From Xanthomonas theicola (GTDB lineage Bacteria > Pseudomonadota > Gammaproteobacteria > Xanthomonadales > Xanthomonadaceae): a DNA stretch of 64,000 bases. How positions within the stretch are numbered: the first letter of the stretch is position 1; each line of letters begins with the position of its first letter. Location: the NCBI RefSeq assembly GCF_014236795.1, contig NZ_CP049017.1, forward strand, positions 2,520,001 to 2,584,000. The letters are read 5' to 3'. The notes below the pieces were generated by a model. The model was not told the DNA's origin. It saw only the letters and a list, made by a program, of their open reading frames with translations, and ran no database searches. Position numbers and translations under genes: made by a program. Shown here in pieces: positions 53,894-62,937 of the stretch.

Positions 53894-54520
53894 CTAGCCC
53901 GGCACCGCGCTCCCGCTCGCCGCGGGCGCAGCGAACACCGCGCCCGCCAGCGCATGCATGCGCACCTCCACGGCCGAGAAGGCACGCAAGGCTCGGCGAA
54001 GATCGCGTGCAGCGCGGCGGCGTACCACAACGTGCCGTCGCGGCCGGCGGTGAAGCGCGCGAACACGTCCGCGCCCACGCCGGGAGCGTCCAGATCGGCG
54101 ACGATGCCGCGCGCGTTGTACAGCTTGTCGCAGCCGACACCAGCAGCACCGCGGCCGGCGCTTGGCTCAGGTGCGCCAGATAAGCCTGCTTGCGCATGCG
54201 CCAATCCCGGCGCCTGGCCGGCATGTCCTCGTGCGACGCCTTCTCGGCACTGGCGTCGGTGCAGCCCATCACGGTCGCCGCCACCGCTTCGCCGAACTGC
54301 GCGCGGATCACCGCCGCGTGGCCAGCGCCACAGTCCTCGACCACGTCGTGCGGCAGAGCCGCGATCGTCTTGTCCTCGTCGCCGCCCGCCCCCAGCACCA
54401 ATGTCGACACACCCAGCACATGGTTGAGATACGCAACCGTGCCACCCTTGCGGAACTGGCCGGCATGGCCGGTGCGGCGTAGTCGGCGGCGCGCGCGTAG
54501 CGTTCGGTGAGAGCGGTCAT
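53894..54520 (-). pseudogene. HD-domain hydrolase, frameshifted
   Basis: This reads MTALTERYARAADYA, then (one frame over) LGAGGDEDKTIAALPHDVVE with the HD-type HDVVED, then FGEAVAATVMGCTDASAEKA and MRKQAYLAHLSQAPAAVLLV. A third frame has CDKLYNARGIVADLDAPGVG and the end is in a fourth (EVRMHALAGAVFAAPAASGS). At least three single-base shifts are needed. The intended product is a RelA/SpoT-like HD metal-dependent phosphohydrolase of about 200 aa. The end at 53894 assumes the last frame. Confidence 0.65.
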
Positions 54521-54692
54521 GCCGCCTTGCTGACGGGACAGGCGCGCATTATCGCGGAAACCCGCCGCAAGCGCCGGCCACGCCCGCTTCACTGCGGCAG
54601 CGGCCGCGCCCGGAACACCACGCTCATCCGCGGCGCCACCGGCCTGGCGGTCTTGAACCGCCCCGACTTTCTTGGAGTCCGTTTGGTTTGAG

Positions 54693-55599
54693 TCAGGCCA
54701 CCTTGGTCTGACCGGCTTGTTGCCGAGGGTAAGCCGCTTCGGCTTCCGCTGGCCGGATGTGCCCGATCGGTCCCGGCCGTCGTTTGTGGTTGAACCGTGC
54801 ACCCAGTCCAGCGTGGCCAGTTCCACTTGCTCGCGGTTGCGCCACGATTTGCGGTGGATTACCTCGGCCTCGTACAGCCCGTTGATCGTCTTGGCCAGCG
54901 CATTGTGCCCCAAGGGCAGGCTTCGCGCTCGTCACTGCCGCCTACGCTGCCCACCGGCGGCTCAATCACGGCTTCGGCCAGGCGTTCGCTGTAGCGGATG
55001 CTCACGTCTTGCGAGCCCCTGTCGGAGTGATGGATCAGTTCGCCTTCCCGCTGCCGGGCGTGCAAGGCCAGCTCCAGGGCATCGAGCACGAAGTCCGTCG
55101 TCATCGAGCTCGACGCCTTCCAGCCCACGATCCGCCGCGCGGACACGTCGATCACCAACGCCACGTACACCATGCCCTGCCAGGTCGAGACGTCGGTGAA
55201 GTCGCTCACCCACAGTGCATTCGGCCAGTCGGCATGGAACTGCCGGTTCACCCGATCCAGCGGGCACGGCCGCGTCGGGTCGACCACCGTGGTCTTCACT
55301 CCCTTGCCCCGGATCACACCACGCAGGCCAAGCCGACGCATCAGCCGCTCCACCGTGCACCGCGCCACCTGCCAGCCTTCCCGCAGCAACTGCTTCCAGA
55401 CCTTCTTGGCGCCGTACACTTGCTTGTTCCCGCCCCAGATCCGGCGCACTTCCACTTCCCGCCACCAGCGATCCGGGCGGGCGTCGGGATCAGCATGGCG
55501 GGCCGCGTGGTGGTAATAGGTCGACGGAGCGATCTCCGGCACCCGGCAGATCGGCTCGACTCCGTCGGCATCGCGATGCTCCGCGACGAACCCGATCAT
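54693..55599 (-). pseudogene. IS3-family orfB (DDE integrase), frameshifted
   Basis: This reads [20 protein letters not shown], then KKVWKQLLREGWQVARCTVE, then DRVNRQFHADWPNALWVSDF with the first Asp, and HHSDRGSQ with the second. After about 54930 the frame changes (NALAKTINGLYEAEVIHRKS), where the expected catalytic Glu (NALAE) is Lys, and again near 54790 (HKRRPGPIGHIRPAEAEAAY). At least two indels plus the E-to-K change make the transposase inactive. It overlaps orfA by ATGA. Confidence 0.85.
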
Positions 55600-55919
55600 G
55601 GCGTGAAGCGGCGGTCCAGCTCCGCCTGGGCGAAAGACGCCGACGCCTTGCGCAGGATCTCGTCGGCCTGCCGCAACTCGCGCACCTCCCGCTCCAGCGC
55701 CTTCATCCGCGACCGCTCGTCCGTCGTCAGGCCCGGGCCCACCCCCTGGTCACGCTCGGCCCGGCGCACCCACCAGCGCAACGTCTCGGCCGTGCACCCG
55801 ATCTCCCCGGCAATCGAAGCGATCGCCGCCCACTGCGAACCGTGCTCGTCCTGGCGCTCCAGCACCATCCGCACGGCACGTTCCGGGACTTCCCGGTAGT
55901 ACTTCACTTGCTTGTTCAT
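55596..55919 (-). CDS. IS3-family orfA
   Basis: This 107-aa protein has an N-terminal helix-turn-helix ([20 protein letters not shown]) and a C-terminal leucine zipper ([20 protein letters not shown]), the standard OrfA of IS3 elements. The ORF is intact; the partner orfB is broken. It would bind the IS ends but cannot support transposition alone. Confidence 0.9.
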   Translation of the reverse strand: MNKQVKYYREVPERAVRMVLERQDEHGSQWAAIASIAGEIGCTAETLRWWVRRAERDQGVGPGLTTDERSRMKALEREVRELRQADEILRKASASFAQAELDRRFTP

Positions 55920-56652
55920 GACTCCATCCTCTCAAAGGTTGGAGACTCCAGGAATCCCGGGGCGGTTCAGACTTGGGGATGCCGTGCTCGTGACTGAGCG
56001 GCGACGCGTGGCTCATCACCAGCAGGCTGCCCGGCGCCAGCTCCACGCCGATGCCGCGGCGATCGCCGGCCTTGGCGCGGATGCTCATGCGCCGCGGCGC
56101 GCCCAGCGACACCAGCGCGATCGGATGCGGCGCATCGTTGTGCATCGCCACGCTGTCGCGGCCATCGCGGTACAGGTTCAAGCCCACGGCGATGTACGGG
56201 GTCGGCACGCGCGCCGACACCGCGGCATGCAATTCGCGCAACGGCAGGGTCTCGGGCAGGGCCGGCAACTGGTACGAGGCCAGCAGCCGCGGTACGTCCA
56301 CCGCCCGGTCGTACATCGGCCGGCGCAGGCGCCGCCAGTGCGCGCCATCGCGCAACGCCTCGAACCAGGCCTGCGCCACGGCCGGATCAAGCAACCGCGG
56401 CCAATAGCGGATGCCACCCTGGGCGTCGTGCAACAGGCAGTGCGGGGCGTCGTCGGCGCAGGCGAACAGGTCCATGGGCGGAAAGATGGGGATGCGGCGA
56501 AGAGAGCGCCATCCGAGCAGGTGAACGGCTCAGCGGCTGCGACGCGAGCCTGTGCAAGCGGCGGTGGACCGCATTCTTACTTCTCGCCTGCACTGCGTTA
56601 ACGTCGCGCTTGGGAACATGAAACGCACCTCCAGCACAGGCGATACGCACGC

Positions 56653-56949
56653 ATGACAGCAGCGGCCAGCACCACCGCAGGCAGTACCACCGTCCCCGGC
56701 GCCGTTGGCGCTGCCACGCGGGCGTCGGCGGCCGCGGCGGCAGCCCATGGCGTGGCGAATGGCGTGGCGCATGCCACCGCCCGCAACGTGTTCCGGCCGC
56801 CGTTATCCGCAGGCGGCACGGATGATCGCCTGCGCAGGCACGAGCGCAGGCACGAGCGCAGGCAGCGTATGGCGCAGATCGTCGCGCTCGGTGCCGCCGC
56901 CGCGCTGGCCGCGGTCGCGTTGATCGCGTGGCGGCGTACACGCCGCTGA
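56653..56949 (+). CDS. Possible 98-aa single-helix membrane protein
   Basis: This reading frame has an Ala/Thr/Gly-rich N-terminus, a basic HERRHERRQRM stretch and one C-terminal membrane helix (IVALGAAAALAAVALIAWRR). ATG 56653 has no clear Shine-Dalgarno. The helix followed by RRTRR suggests a small tail-anchored protein, but composition could also be chance in GC-rich DNA. Confidence 0.35.
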   Translation: MTAAASTTAGSTTVPGAVGAATRASAAAAAAHGVANGVAHATARNVFRPPLSAGGTDDRLRRHERRHERRQRMAQIVALGAAAALAAVALIAWRRTRR

Positions 56950-57422
56950 GCTGCCCGCGCAGCGTCCGCCGGGGCGTCGCTGCAGCGGCGTCGCGGTAGC
57001 GCAAGCGCCCATCGCCTGCAACAAGCACCGCGCCCGCCAACCCGCCGATGGCGCGCGCGCCACGACGGCGGCGCGTGCTGGCGCCTGTTGCGACACCGGC
57101 GCGACGCCTGCCGCCGCGCGCCCGTGCGCACATAGCCGCTGCGCGGCATCCGGATCTGTTGCGCCGATTCGGATCCGCCTGCGCGCAGCATGCGGCGCCG
57201 ACCGCATCGCCGGCGAACGCAAGATTCGTCGCGCGTCGTCCGCCGTGCAGGCAGCGGCCGCATCCGGCCGGAGCGTCGCGCCACGTGGCATTTTCACGCG
57301 TCGTGCCCATTCCGTTCACGCTGCTGCGGCCGCGCGCTTTCGATACTCGACTGCATTGCCTGCCCAGTACATCCCACCTCGGTCTGCGCCTCTCCACTTC
57401 CCCCATCGCAAGGAGATCTTGC
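56950..57422. other. 473-bp spacer, no gene seen
   Basis: No gene is supported: frames are Arg/Ala/Pro-rich. AAGGAG lies 8 bases before the SDR gene start at its end. A promoter for the SDR gene is expected here. Confidence 0.4.
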
Positions 57423-58325
57423 ATGTCTGCCGCCAAGAACCAGTTCACCATGCAGAACCCGCTGACCCAGTTCCCGCAGCCGGAATTCCCCGCACAAACC
57501 CAGTCGCCGCCTGGCACCGTGCGCGCCCTGCAGCCGGCCGCCGACCATGGCGAACAGACCTACCAGGGCTGCGGCCGCCTGGCCGGCCGCAAGGCGCTGA
57601 TCACCGGCGCCGATTCCGGCATCGGCCGCGCCACGGCGATCGCCTACGCACGCGAAGGCGCCGACATCGTCCTCAACTACCTACCCGAGGAAGCCCAGGA
57701 TGCCGCCGCGGTGGTGGCGCTGATCGAAGCCGAGGGCCGCAAGGCGGTGAGCCTGCCCGGCGACCTGCAGGACGAGGCGTTCTGCCAGGACCTGGTGACC
57801 AAGAGCGTGGAAGCGCTCGGCGGCCTGGACATCCTGGTCAACGTGGCCGGCAAGCAGACCGCGGTGAAGGACATCGCCGACCTGAGCAGCGCGCAGTTCG
57901 AGGCCACCTTCCGCACCAACGTGTTCGCGATGTTCTGGCTGTGCAAGGCGGCGGTGCCGCACCTGCCGCCGGGCGCCACGATCATCAACACCACCTCGAT
58001 CCAGGCCTACCAGCCCTCGCCGATGCTGATCGACTACGCCCCGACCAAGGCGGCCATCGCCAACTTCACCCAGGCGCTGGCGCAGCAGCTGGCCGACAAG
58101 GGCGTCCGCGTCAACGCGGTCGCGCCGGGGCCGGTGTGGACGCCGCTGCAGCCCAGCGGCGGGCAGCCGTCGGAAAAGATCCCCGCGTTCGGCTCGGAAA
58201 CGCCGCTCAAGCGCGCCGGGCAGCCGGTGGAGATGGCGCCGTTGTACGTGCTGCTGGCTTCGCAGGAATCGAGCTACGTCACCGGCGAGATCATCGGTGC
58301 CACCGGTGGCCTGTTGCTGTCTTGA
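57423..58325 (+). CDS. SDR family NAD(P)-dependent oxidoreductase (YhdF/YghA-like)
   Basis: This 300-aa classical short-chain dehydrogenase has an N-terminal extension of about 45 residues typical of YghA/YhdF-type enzymes. The cofactor motif is [20 protein letters not shown] (TGxxxGxG) and LVNVAGKQ is the structural NAG variant. The catalytic Ser is in [12 protein letters not shown], the YxxxK is in [12 protein letters not shown], and the C-terminus is [18 protein letters not shown]. It uses NAD(P)H on an unknown sugar or ketone. A strong AAGGAG lies 9 bases before the ATG. Confidence 0.92.
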   Translation: MSAAKNQFTMQNPLTQFPQPEFPAQTQSPPGTVRALQPAADHGEQTYQGCGRLAGRKALITGADSGIGRATAIAYAREGADIVLNYLPEEAQDAAAVVALIEAEGRKAVSLPGDLQDEAFCQDLVTKSVEALGGLDILVNVAGKQTAVKDIADLSSAQFEATFRTNVFAMFWLCKAAVPHLPPGATIINTTSIQAYQPSPMLIDYAPTKAAIANFTQALAQQLADKGVRVNAVAPGPVWTPLQPSGGQPSEKIPAFGSETPLKRAGQPVEMAPLYVLLASQESSYVTGEIIGATGGLLLS

Positions 58326-58359
58326 GCAAGCGCACCTCGCCTGCGCGCGCCGCGCAACG

Positions 58360-58615
58360 CGACGCCGACTGGAGACCACCGTCCGCACCAACAGCGGCTG
58401 CGCGCGCCTGACCGAATCGCTCAACAGCGGCCAGGCCGGGCGCCTGCCGTGGTCGGAGTTGGCGCGGCGGCTGGAAGGCCGGACGGCACAGCGTCGAATT
58501 CAACGTGCAGTTCCGTCCCGGCACCCACGCCGGCAAGGCCGCGCCCTGGCTGAGCGACACTCCCAACGGCCGCGTGTTCCACGTCGGCCCGGTGATGGCG
58601 ATGCTGCGCCATTAG
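58360..58615 (+). pseudogene. Short gene remnant, two frames
   Basis: Protein-like sequence appears in two frames: TESLNSGQAGRLPWSELARR, then RHSVEFNVQFRPGTHAGKAA to GRVFHVGPVMAMLRH and a TAG at 58613-58615. The second part looks like a folded-domain C-terminus; I do not recognise the family. It may be a decayed gene or contain an indel. Confidence 0.35.
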
Positions 58616-58898
58616 CGGCGGCGCCGGATGCAGCGTACCGGACCGCTGCCAGGAGAAGCCGCGCCGGGCGGCTACGCCGCCAGCCCACCGCACCGATCCC
58701 GATCAGCGAGGAAACACGGCCACATACGCGGCGATCGGATCCAAGCACGATTGCTAGGCATTGCCGAGTCCTTGCCTTGGCAAGCAATTGGCGCGCGCAA
58801 GATCGGTGCGATCTGCGCCCCGAGGAAAACCTGTCGCGGCTGATGGCCCGAGGCCAGCCGGAGTCGCTCCTGCAGGGCATCGTGGGATCGACGATGCG

Positions 58899-59762
58899 CT
58901 ATCCGGCGTTGTAAGGCAGCAGCGGCAGGTACGGCGCAGACCGCGCGCCCTCCTCGCCGTGCCACACCACGGTGGGCGGCGGCGCCTTGGTATGCAGATA
59001 GGCCTTGGCGCACAGCGCATCCAGGTCGTGGATGCGCAGCAGGTTGCGGCGGCGGCTGACCAGGCCGCTGCGCTTCCACGCTTGCAACTGCGCATTGAGC
59101 TTGGAACGGCTGACGTTGAGCATCGCCGCCAGGATGCTCTGGGTCGGCGGCAACGCGATCGCGCAACTGCCGCCGCGCTGCCAGTCGTGCAGTTCCAGCT
59201 GGCGCAGCACGTAGCGCGCCAGACGCACTTCCAGGCGGTGCAGGCACATGCTCTCCAGGCTGTCCAGGGCCTGCCGCAGGCGCATCCGCAACAGCGCGTC
59301 GATGCGTTGCTGCAGCAACGGCGAGTCCATCAGCGTGGCGAAATGGCGGCGCGACAGCTTGAGCACGGTGCTGGCATCGAACGCGATCACGGTGAAGCTG
59401 CGTCCGTGCGGTTCGAGCAGCGCGGCCTCGTCCACCAGTCCGCCCGGTTCGATCGTGCCGACGATCAGTTCCTGCCCGTCCGGGCCGTACAGCACCTTGT
59501 ACAGGCGCCCGCGCACCAGCACGCCGACGAAGCTGCTCGGGTCGTGCTTGAAGAACAGCACGCTGCCCGGCGCCAGTTCGCATTGGCTGGCATGCGCGAG
59601 CAGATGTTCGAGCAATGCGGCAGGCAGTCCATGGAACAGCGCCGACCGCTCCAGCAGCCGCCGATGCCGATCGCGCGCCGTGCGCGTCTGCAGGTCGCTG
59701 CCGGGATGGGCCACAGCGCCAGTGTCTACGGCTTCGGGCTTGGCGACTATAGGAAAGTCCAT
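58899..59762 (-). CDS. Crp/Fnr family transcriptional regulator
   Basis: This 287-aa regulator has a cyclic-nucleotide-binding fold (about residues 45-165: LFHGLPAALLEHLLAHASQC, then GSVLFFKHDPSSFVGVLVRG and GLVDEAALLEPHGRSFTVIA) and a C-terminal helix-turn-helix (PPTQSILAAMLNVSRSKLNA, about residues 220-240). No Fnr-type Cys cluster is seen, so it is not an oxygen sensor of the Fnr type. It is the first gene beside the reb genes and reads in the same direction, so it may control R-body expression; inference. ATG 59762 follows AGAGGGAGT. Confidence 0.85.
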   Translation of the reverse strand: MDFPIVAKPEAVDTGAVAHPGSDLQTRTARDRHRRLLERSALFHGLPAALLEHLLAHASQCELAPGSVLFFKHDPSSFVGVLVRGRLYKVLYGPDGQELIVGTIEPGGLVDEAALLEPHGRSFTVIAFDASTVLKLSRRHFATLMDSPLLQQRIDALLRMRLRQALDSLESMCLHRLEVRLARYVLRQLELHDWQRGGSCAIALPPTQSILAAMLNVSRSKLNAQLQAWKRSGLVSRRRNLLRIHDLDALCAKAYLHTKAPPPTVVWHGEEGARSAPYLPLLPYNAG

Positions 59763-59972
59763 ACTCCCTCTTCTGAAGCGCCGCAGTGCGCGGCGCTTGG
59801 CGTCGAGCGCATCCTGCTGCGGCAGGCAGCAAGGCGCATGCCGGTGGCGGGCAAGTGGCGATGGGAAGCGGCGCTGTCCGCGCCGCGGCGGCCCGCACGC
59901 CTGCGGACCGAAGGGGGCGAAGCCGGCAAAGCACGGCGCGGCCGGAACGCGCGTCGTGCGCACGCGCTGCCG

Positions 59973-60323
59973 TCAGGTGCCCAGGCCCGGGACGCCGCTG
60001 CTGCCCTTGAACGCCTGCAGCACGGTCATCAGACTGGTCAGGTTGTCAGACACGCCGGTCTGCGCGATCTTCTCCGACGCGCCCGCGGCCGCGGTGGTGT
60101 CCAGGCTGTAGATCTGCATGACGCCCTGGTTGTTGGCCGCCTGCGCCAGCGTGTTCTGCTGCTGCTGCGACGCGACCGCGTTCTGGTACAGGATGCCGCT
60201 GGAATGCGCCAGGCTCTGGTAGATCGAGCCCATCGCGAACGCCGGCGCCTCGCCGATGACCTTGACGTTGGACTGGGTGACGGCATCGGTGATCTGATTG
60301 TTGACTGCGGTGGGAAATGCCAT
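59973..60323 (-). CDS. rebB: RebB family R-body protein (1)
   Basis: This 116-aa RebB-type structural protein has the highly conserved MAFPTAVNNQITDAVTQSNV and EAPAFAMGSIYQSLAHSSGI, plus a Gln-rich middle (ASQQQQNTLAQAANNQG). RebB proteins polymerise into R-bodies, tightly coiled ribbons that unroll with pH change and rupture membranes. It differs from RebB-2 (60410-60730) by few residues and has a 10-residue C-terminal extension ending GVPGLGT. Start ATG 60323. Confidence 0.95.
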   Translation of the reverse strand: MAFPTAVNNQITDAVTQSNVKVIGEAPAFAMGSIYQSLAHSSGILYQNAVASQQQQNTLAQAANNQGVMQIYSLDTTAAAGASEKIAQTGVSDNLTSLMTVLQAFKGSSGVPGLGT

Positions 60324-60373
60324 GAAACGATCCTCGTTGGGAAAGGAACAGCGGGAACCGGTGCTGCGCTAAC

Positions 60374-60392
60374 GTCGCCGCGCTGCGGCGAC
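60374..60392 (-). terminator. Perfect hairpin between the two rebB genes
   Basis: GTCGCCGC, GCT loop, GCGGCGAC: an 8-bp stem 18 bases past the stop of RebB-2. There is no T-run, so it may act as a stabiliser or attenuator that sets the ratio of the two RebB proteins rather than as a full stop. Confidence 0.4.
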
Positions 60393-60409
60393 GGCGTGCG
60401 CGCCGGCGC

Positions 60410-60730
60410 TTACTTGAACGCGTTGAGCACGGTCAGCAGGCTGGTCAGGTTGTCGGAGACGCCGGTCTGGGCGATCTTCTCGGTGGCGCCGGCGGCGGCG
60501 GCGGTATCCAGGCTGTAGATCTGCATCACGCCCTGGTTGGCCGCGGCCTGCGCCAGCGTGTTCTGCTGCTGCTGCGCGGAGACGGCGTTCTCGAACAGGA
60601 TGCCGGTCGAGTGCGCCATGCTCTGGTAGATCGACGCCATCGCAAAGGCCGGCGCTTCGCCGATCACCTTGACGTTGGACTGGGTGACCGCATCGGTGAT
60701 CTGGTCGTTGACGGCGGTGGGAAATGCCAT
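60410..60730 (-). CDS. rebB: RebB family R-body protein (2)
   Basis: This 106-aa protein is nearly identical over its length to RebB-1 (MAFPTAVNDQITDAVTQSNV, then EAPAFAMASIYQSMAHSTGI and SAQQQQNTLAQAAANQGVMQ). Tandem RebB genes are usual: different paralogues co-assemble in the ribbon. It lacks the C-terminal extension of RebB-1. The two are transcribed in the same direction, separated by 86 bases. Start ATG 60730 has AGGAGC about 6 bases upstream. Confidence 0.95.
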   Translation of the reverse strand: MAFPTAVNDQITDAVTQSNVKVIGEAPAFAMASIYQSMAHSTGILFENAVSAQQQQNTLAQAAANQGVMQIYSLDTAAAAGATEKIAQTGVSDNLTSLLTVLNAFK

Positions 60731-60750
60731 GTGTTCGCTCCTGGGTTGGG

Positions 60751-60768
60751 GTACGGCGCATGCCGTAC
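60751..60768 (-). promoter_or_regulatory. 18-bp palindrome upstream of rebB-2
   Basis: GTACGGC-GCAT-GCCGTAC is a perfect 7-bp inverted repeat whose nearest base is 20 bases upstream of the ATG. Its position beside the Shine-Dalgarno region suits an operator or a leader hairpin. Candidate binder: the Crp/Fnr regulator or the sigma/anti-sigma circuit in this locus; not shown. Confidence 0.45.
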
Positions 60769-61043
60769 GATCACTGAAAACGAGACACTGCACACCCTGT
60801 GAAACCGGACGCCGCACTTGTCTCGCCGCCCGTCGTCCGGTCTCCCCGCGCCGTCGTGCAGGGCGATGCGGAGGCGGCGTTGCGCCGCACGCCGCCCGTG
60901 CCGCTGCCGCAGGCGCGATTGGCGTGGGCCGCACGCAGGCGTGCGCATCCTTGGACAGCGCCCGCCACAGGCGTACGACTGCACGCACGGCCGTGCACGT
61001 CCGCCATCGGACGGACATGTGCGGCCATACGCGTATCGGCACA

Positions 61044-61613
61044 TCAGGCCGATGGCGGGGCAACCGGCAGCTGCTGGCCGGCATCGGCCGCGGGCGGCGA
61101 ACCGACCAGCCCGTTCGCACGCGCCGCTTCCACCACCGACTGCATCTGCTGCGCCAGGCTGCCGAACTCGCGTTCGAAACAGGCCTGCACCTCGCTGCGC
61201 ACCAGGTTGCCCAGGCGATCGGCGATCTGCGCCACCAGCAACTGGTTGCCGCTGGTCTCGCCGCTGTGCGGTTGCCGCAACCGGCCCGGACGCAGCGCGT
61301 CGAGCGACTGGGCGGACGAGACCGCATCCAGCACGGCCTGGCCGCTGGCGCCGCCGGCCAGCTCGACACCGCGCGCGGCGTCCTGCATACCGTGCAGCAT
61401 GTGCGCGATCAGGCCGTCCACGCGCTGGCGTTCGGCGTCGATCAGCGATCTCGACATCTCCCGCGCCTTGGGCGGGGGCTTGCCCTGCGCGCCGCCGGTG
61501 GACAGCGCGAAGGCTTGCAACTGGGCACGTTCGCTATCGCTCAGGTCGCGCCCCAGCCAGCGCTGGGCGAAGCTGTACAGCGGATCGATTGCGGGTTCTT
61601 GGTTGTGCTGCAT
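61044..61613 (-). CDS. R-body locus protein of unknown function (189 aa)
   Basis: This soluble helical protein has no signal peptide: LYSFAQRWLGRDLSDSERAQ, DAERQRVDGLIAHMLHGMQD, LLVAQIADRLGNLVRSEVQA. The family is not recognised from sequence alone, but the gene lies among reb genes on the same strand and may serve in R-body assembly or regulation. The ATG at 61613 is supported by the coding run. The 313-bp gap to rebB-2 (60731-61043) holds a promoter/operator zone, no gene. Confidence 0.7.
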   Translation of the reverse strand: MQHNQEPAIDPLYSFAQRWLGRDLSDSERAQLQAFALSTGGAQGKPPPKAREMSRSLIDAERQRVDGLIAHMLHGMQDAARGVELAGGASGQAVLDAVSSAQSLDALRPGRLRQPHSGETSGNQLLVAQIADRLGNLVRSEVQACFEREFGSLAQQMQSVVEAARANGLVGSPPAADAGQQLPVAPPSA

Positions 61614-61656
61614 GGCGGTTCCCGGCGGACGTGGAGGCGTGGAGGGGGCACGGCGT

Positions 61657-62478
61657 TCACAGCGCCGCCTGCTTGCGCGCGCGCATCAGGTCGGCGTACT
61701 TGGCGATGCTCGCGTCGATCTTGTCGATGGCCAAGCCGGCCGATTCGGCTTCCAGCGCCCCGGCCGCGGCGGCCACCGCGGCAGCCGCGCCGACCAGCAC
61801 GTCGGTCGCCAGCACGCCCAGCGCATCCTCGGCCGCCTGCTCGAGCTTGTTCTCGGCCAGATTCTCGGTCATCTGCTTGATCAGCACGCCCTGGCTGGCC
61901 AACGCCATCTTGCTGACGCCGTCGAAGTACACCGCCGCCGACTGCGCGATCAGGCCGGCCGCCTGGCTGACCAGCATGTTCGGACCGACCACGATCTGCG
62001 ATGGCGCGTAGGCCATCGTCTCGGCGTTGCTGAGCTGCACCGCCTGCACGATCTTGCCGTTGAGCGCATCGCTGGCCGGGGTCGGCGCCGCGGCCTGAGC
62101 GAGCATGCGCGCGTTGAGCGTCTTGAGCATCGACGGCGACGGCGATGGCGATGGCGACGGAGCGGCCGGTGCCACTGGCGGCGGCGGGGCGCCGCCGGCG
62201 GCCGCGGACGCGGCAGCCGCGTCGCTGCTGTCCCCGCCCCCGCCCGTGCCGGTCGGCGCGGCGGCGGACCTGTCCGTGGCGGCAGGCGCGGCGGGCGCCG
62301 CATCCGCGGGAGACGGCGCCGCGGATGCGGCCGCTGGCGCGACGCCTGCCGACGCGGCGCTCGGCGCAGGCGCTGCACCTGGCGCGGCGGGCGCAGGCGC
62401 CTGGGCGGCCGGCGCCGGCAACGCCACGGCGGCCGTGGGCGACGACGGCGGGGTCTGCTTGCTTCCGAAAGGCCACAT
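61657..62478 (-). CDS. Large R-body locus protein with Ala/Pro linker and RebB-like signature
   Basis: This 273-aa protein has an N-terminal MWPFGSKQTPP, then an Ala/Pro/Ser-rich disordered region (about residues 15-118). A helical domain follows with NGKIVQAVQLSNAETMAYAP. That segment matches the RebB core (QITDAVTQSNVKVIGEAP) at I-xx-AV-xx-SN-x6-AP, so it is a divergent RebB-like domain behind a flexible arm. It probably decorates or caps R-bodies; inference. AGGAGAGTGGT precedes the ATG at 62478. Confidence 0.72.
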   Translation of the reverse strand: MWPFGSKQTPPSSPTAAVALPAPAAQAPAPAAPGAAPAPSAASAGVAPAAASAAPSPADAAPAAPAATDRSAAAPTGTGGGGDSSDAAAASAAAGGAPPPPVAPAAPSPSPSPSPSMLKTLNARMLAQAAAPTPASDALNGKIVQAVQLSNAETMAYAPSQIVVGPNMLVSQAAGLIAQSAAVYFDGVSKMALASQGVLIKQMTENLAENKLEQAAEDALGVLATDVLVGAAAAVAAAAGALEAESAGLAIDKIDASIAKYADLMRARKQAAL

Positions 62479-62545
62479 ACCACTCTCCTGGAGGATGGAT
62501 CGACGCCGTATCTTCACCGGACCCCACGCGAACGGCGCCGCCGCG

Positions 62546-62779
62546 TCACTTCTCGCCGATCGCCATGATCAGTGCCACGGCCTTGGACACCACCGCGTTG
62601 GACACCTGATTCAACGCCTGCTGGCTGTGCACCGCGTTCTGCAACGCCAGCCCGGTGGAGTGGCTGGCGACCTGGTACAGCGACGCGATCGCCTGAGCGG
62701 GCGCTTCGGCCACCACCTTGACGTTGGTCTGGGTGACCGCGTCGGTGATCTGCGAATTGACGAGCGTGTTGTCTGCCAT
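62546..62779 (-). CDS. rebB: RebB family R-body protein (3), short
   Basis: This 77-aa RebB homologue, MADNTLVNSQITDAVTQTNV followed by EAPAQAIASLYQVASHSTGL, is more divergent and lacks the Gln-rich tail and C-terminal segment of RebB-1 and RebB-2. Short Reb proteins (RebA/RebB types) are needed for ribbon assembly in other species. Start ATG 62779. It is the third clear RebB in the locus. Confidence 0.88.
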   Translation of the reverse strand: MADNTLVNSQITDAVTQTNVKVVAEAPAQAIASLYQVASHSTGLALQNAVHSQQALNQVSNAVVSKAVALIMAIGEK

Positions 62780-62937
62780 GAACCTGTTCCTTCGTAAGTC
62801 GCATGCCGGGAAGCGCCGCGGCGATCACGGCGCCATGCCGTGGGTCGGACGCGGCGCCCGCGTTGCCGCGGCCCTAGCCGGCCCGGCGTTGAATGAAACG
62901 CCGCCATGGGCGGCTTGTGAAACCGCGGTCGCTGCGC

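Larger units (their letters stand above)
54654..55969 (-). mobile_element. IS3-family insertion sequence (degenerate)
   Basis: This roughly 1,316-bp element has TGAACCGCCCCG at one end (54654-54665) and the inverse GGGGCGGTTCA at the other, with further matching TTGGAGTC/CCTGGAGTC inside. It contains overlapping orfA and orfB on the minus strand. No clean 3-bp target duplication is seen if the ends are TG...CA (flanks GTC and AGA read along the minus strand); shifting the boundary by two bases would allow AAG. It is inserted near the 3' end of alkB. Confidence 0.85.
54589..56475 (-). pseudogene. alkB: alkB, interrupted by IS3-family element
   Basis: The N-terminal part (56475 down to 55970) is an alpha-ketoglutarate-dependent DNA repair dioxygenase of the AlkB type: YWPRLLDPAVAQAWFEAL, VGLNLYRDGRDSVAMHNDA (HxD metal ligand), PIALVSLGAPRRMSIRAKA and GSLLVMSHASPLSHEHGIPK. 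The last 20 or so codons (TARPVAPRMSVVFRARPLPQ then TGA at 54589) lie on the far side of the IS at 54592-54653, including the 2-oxoglutarate-binding arginines. Removing the IS joins HGIPK to TARPVAPR. Gene inactivated. Confidence 0.88.
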
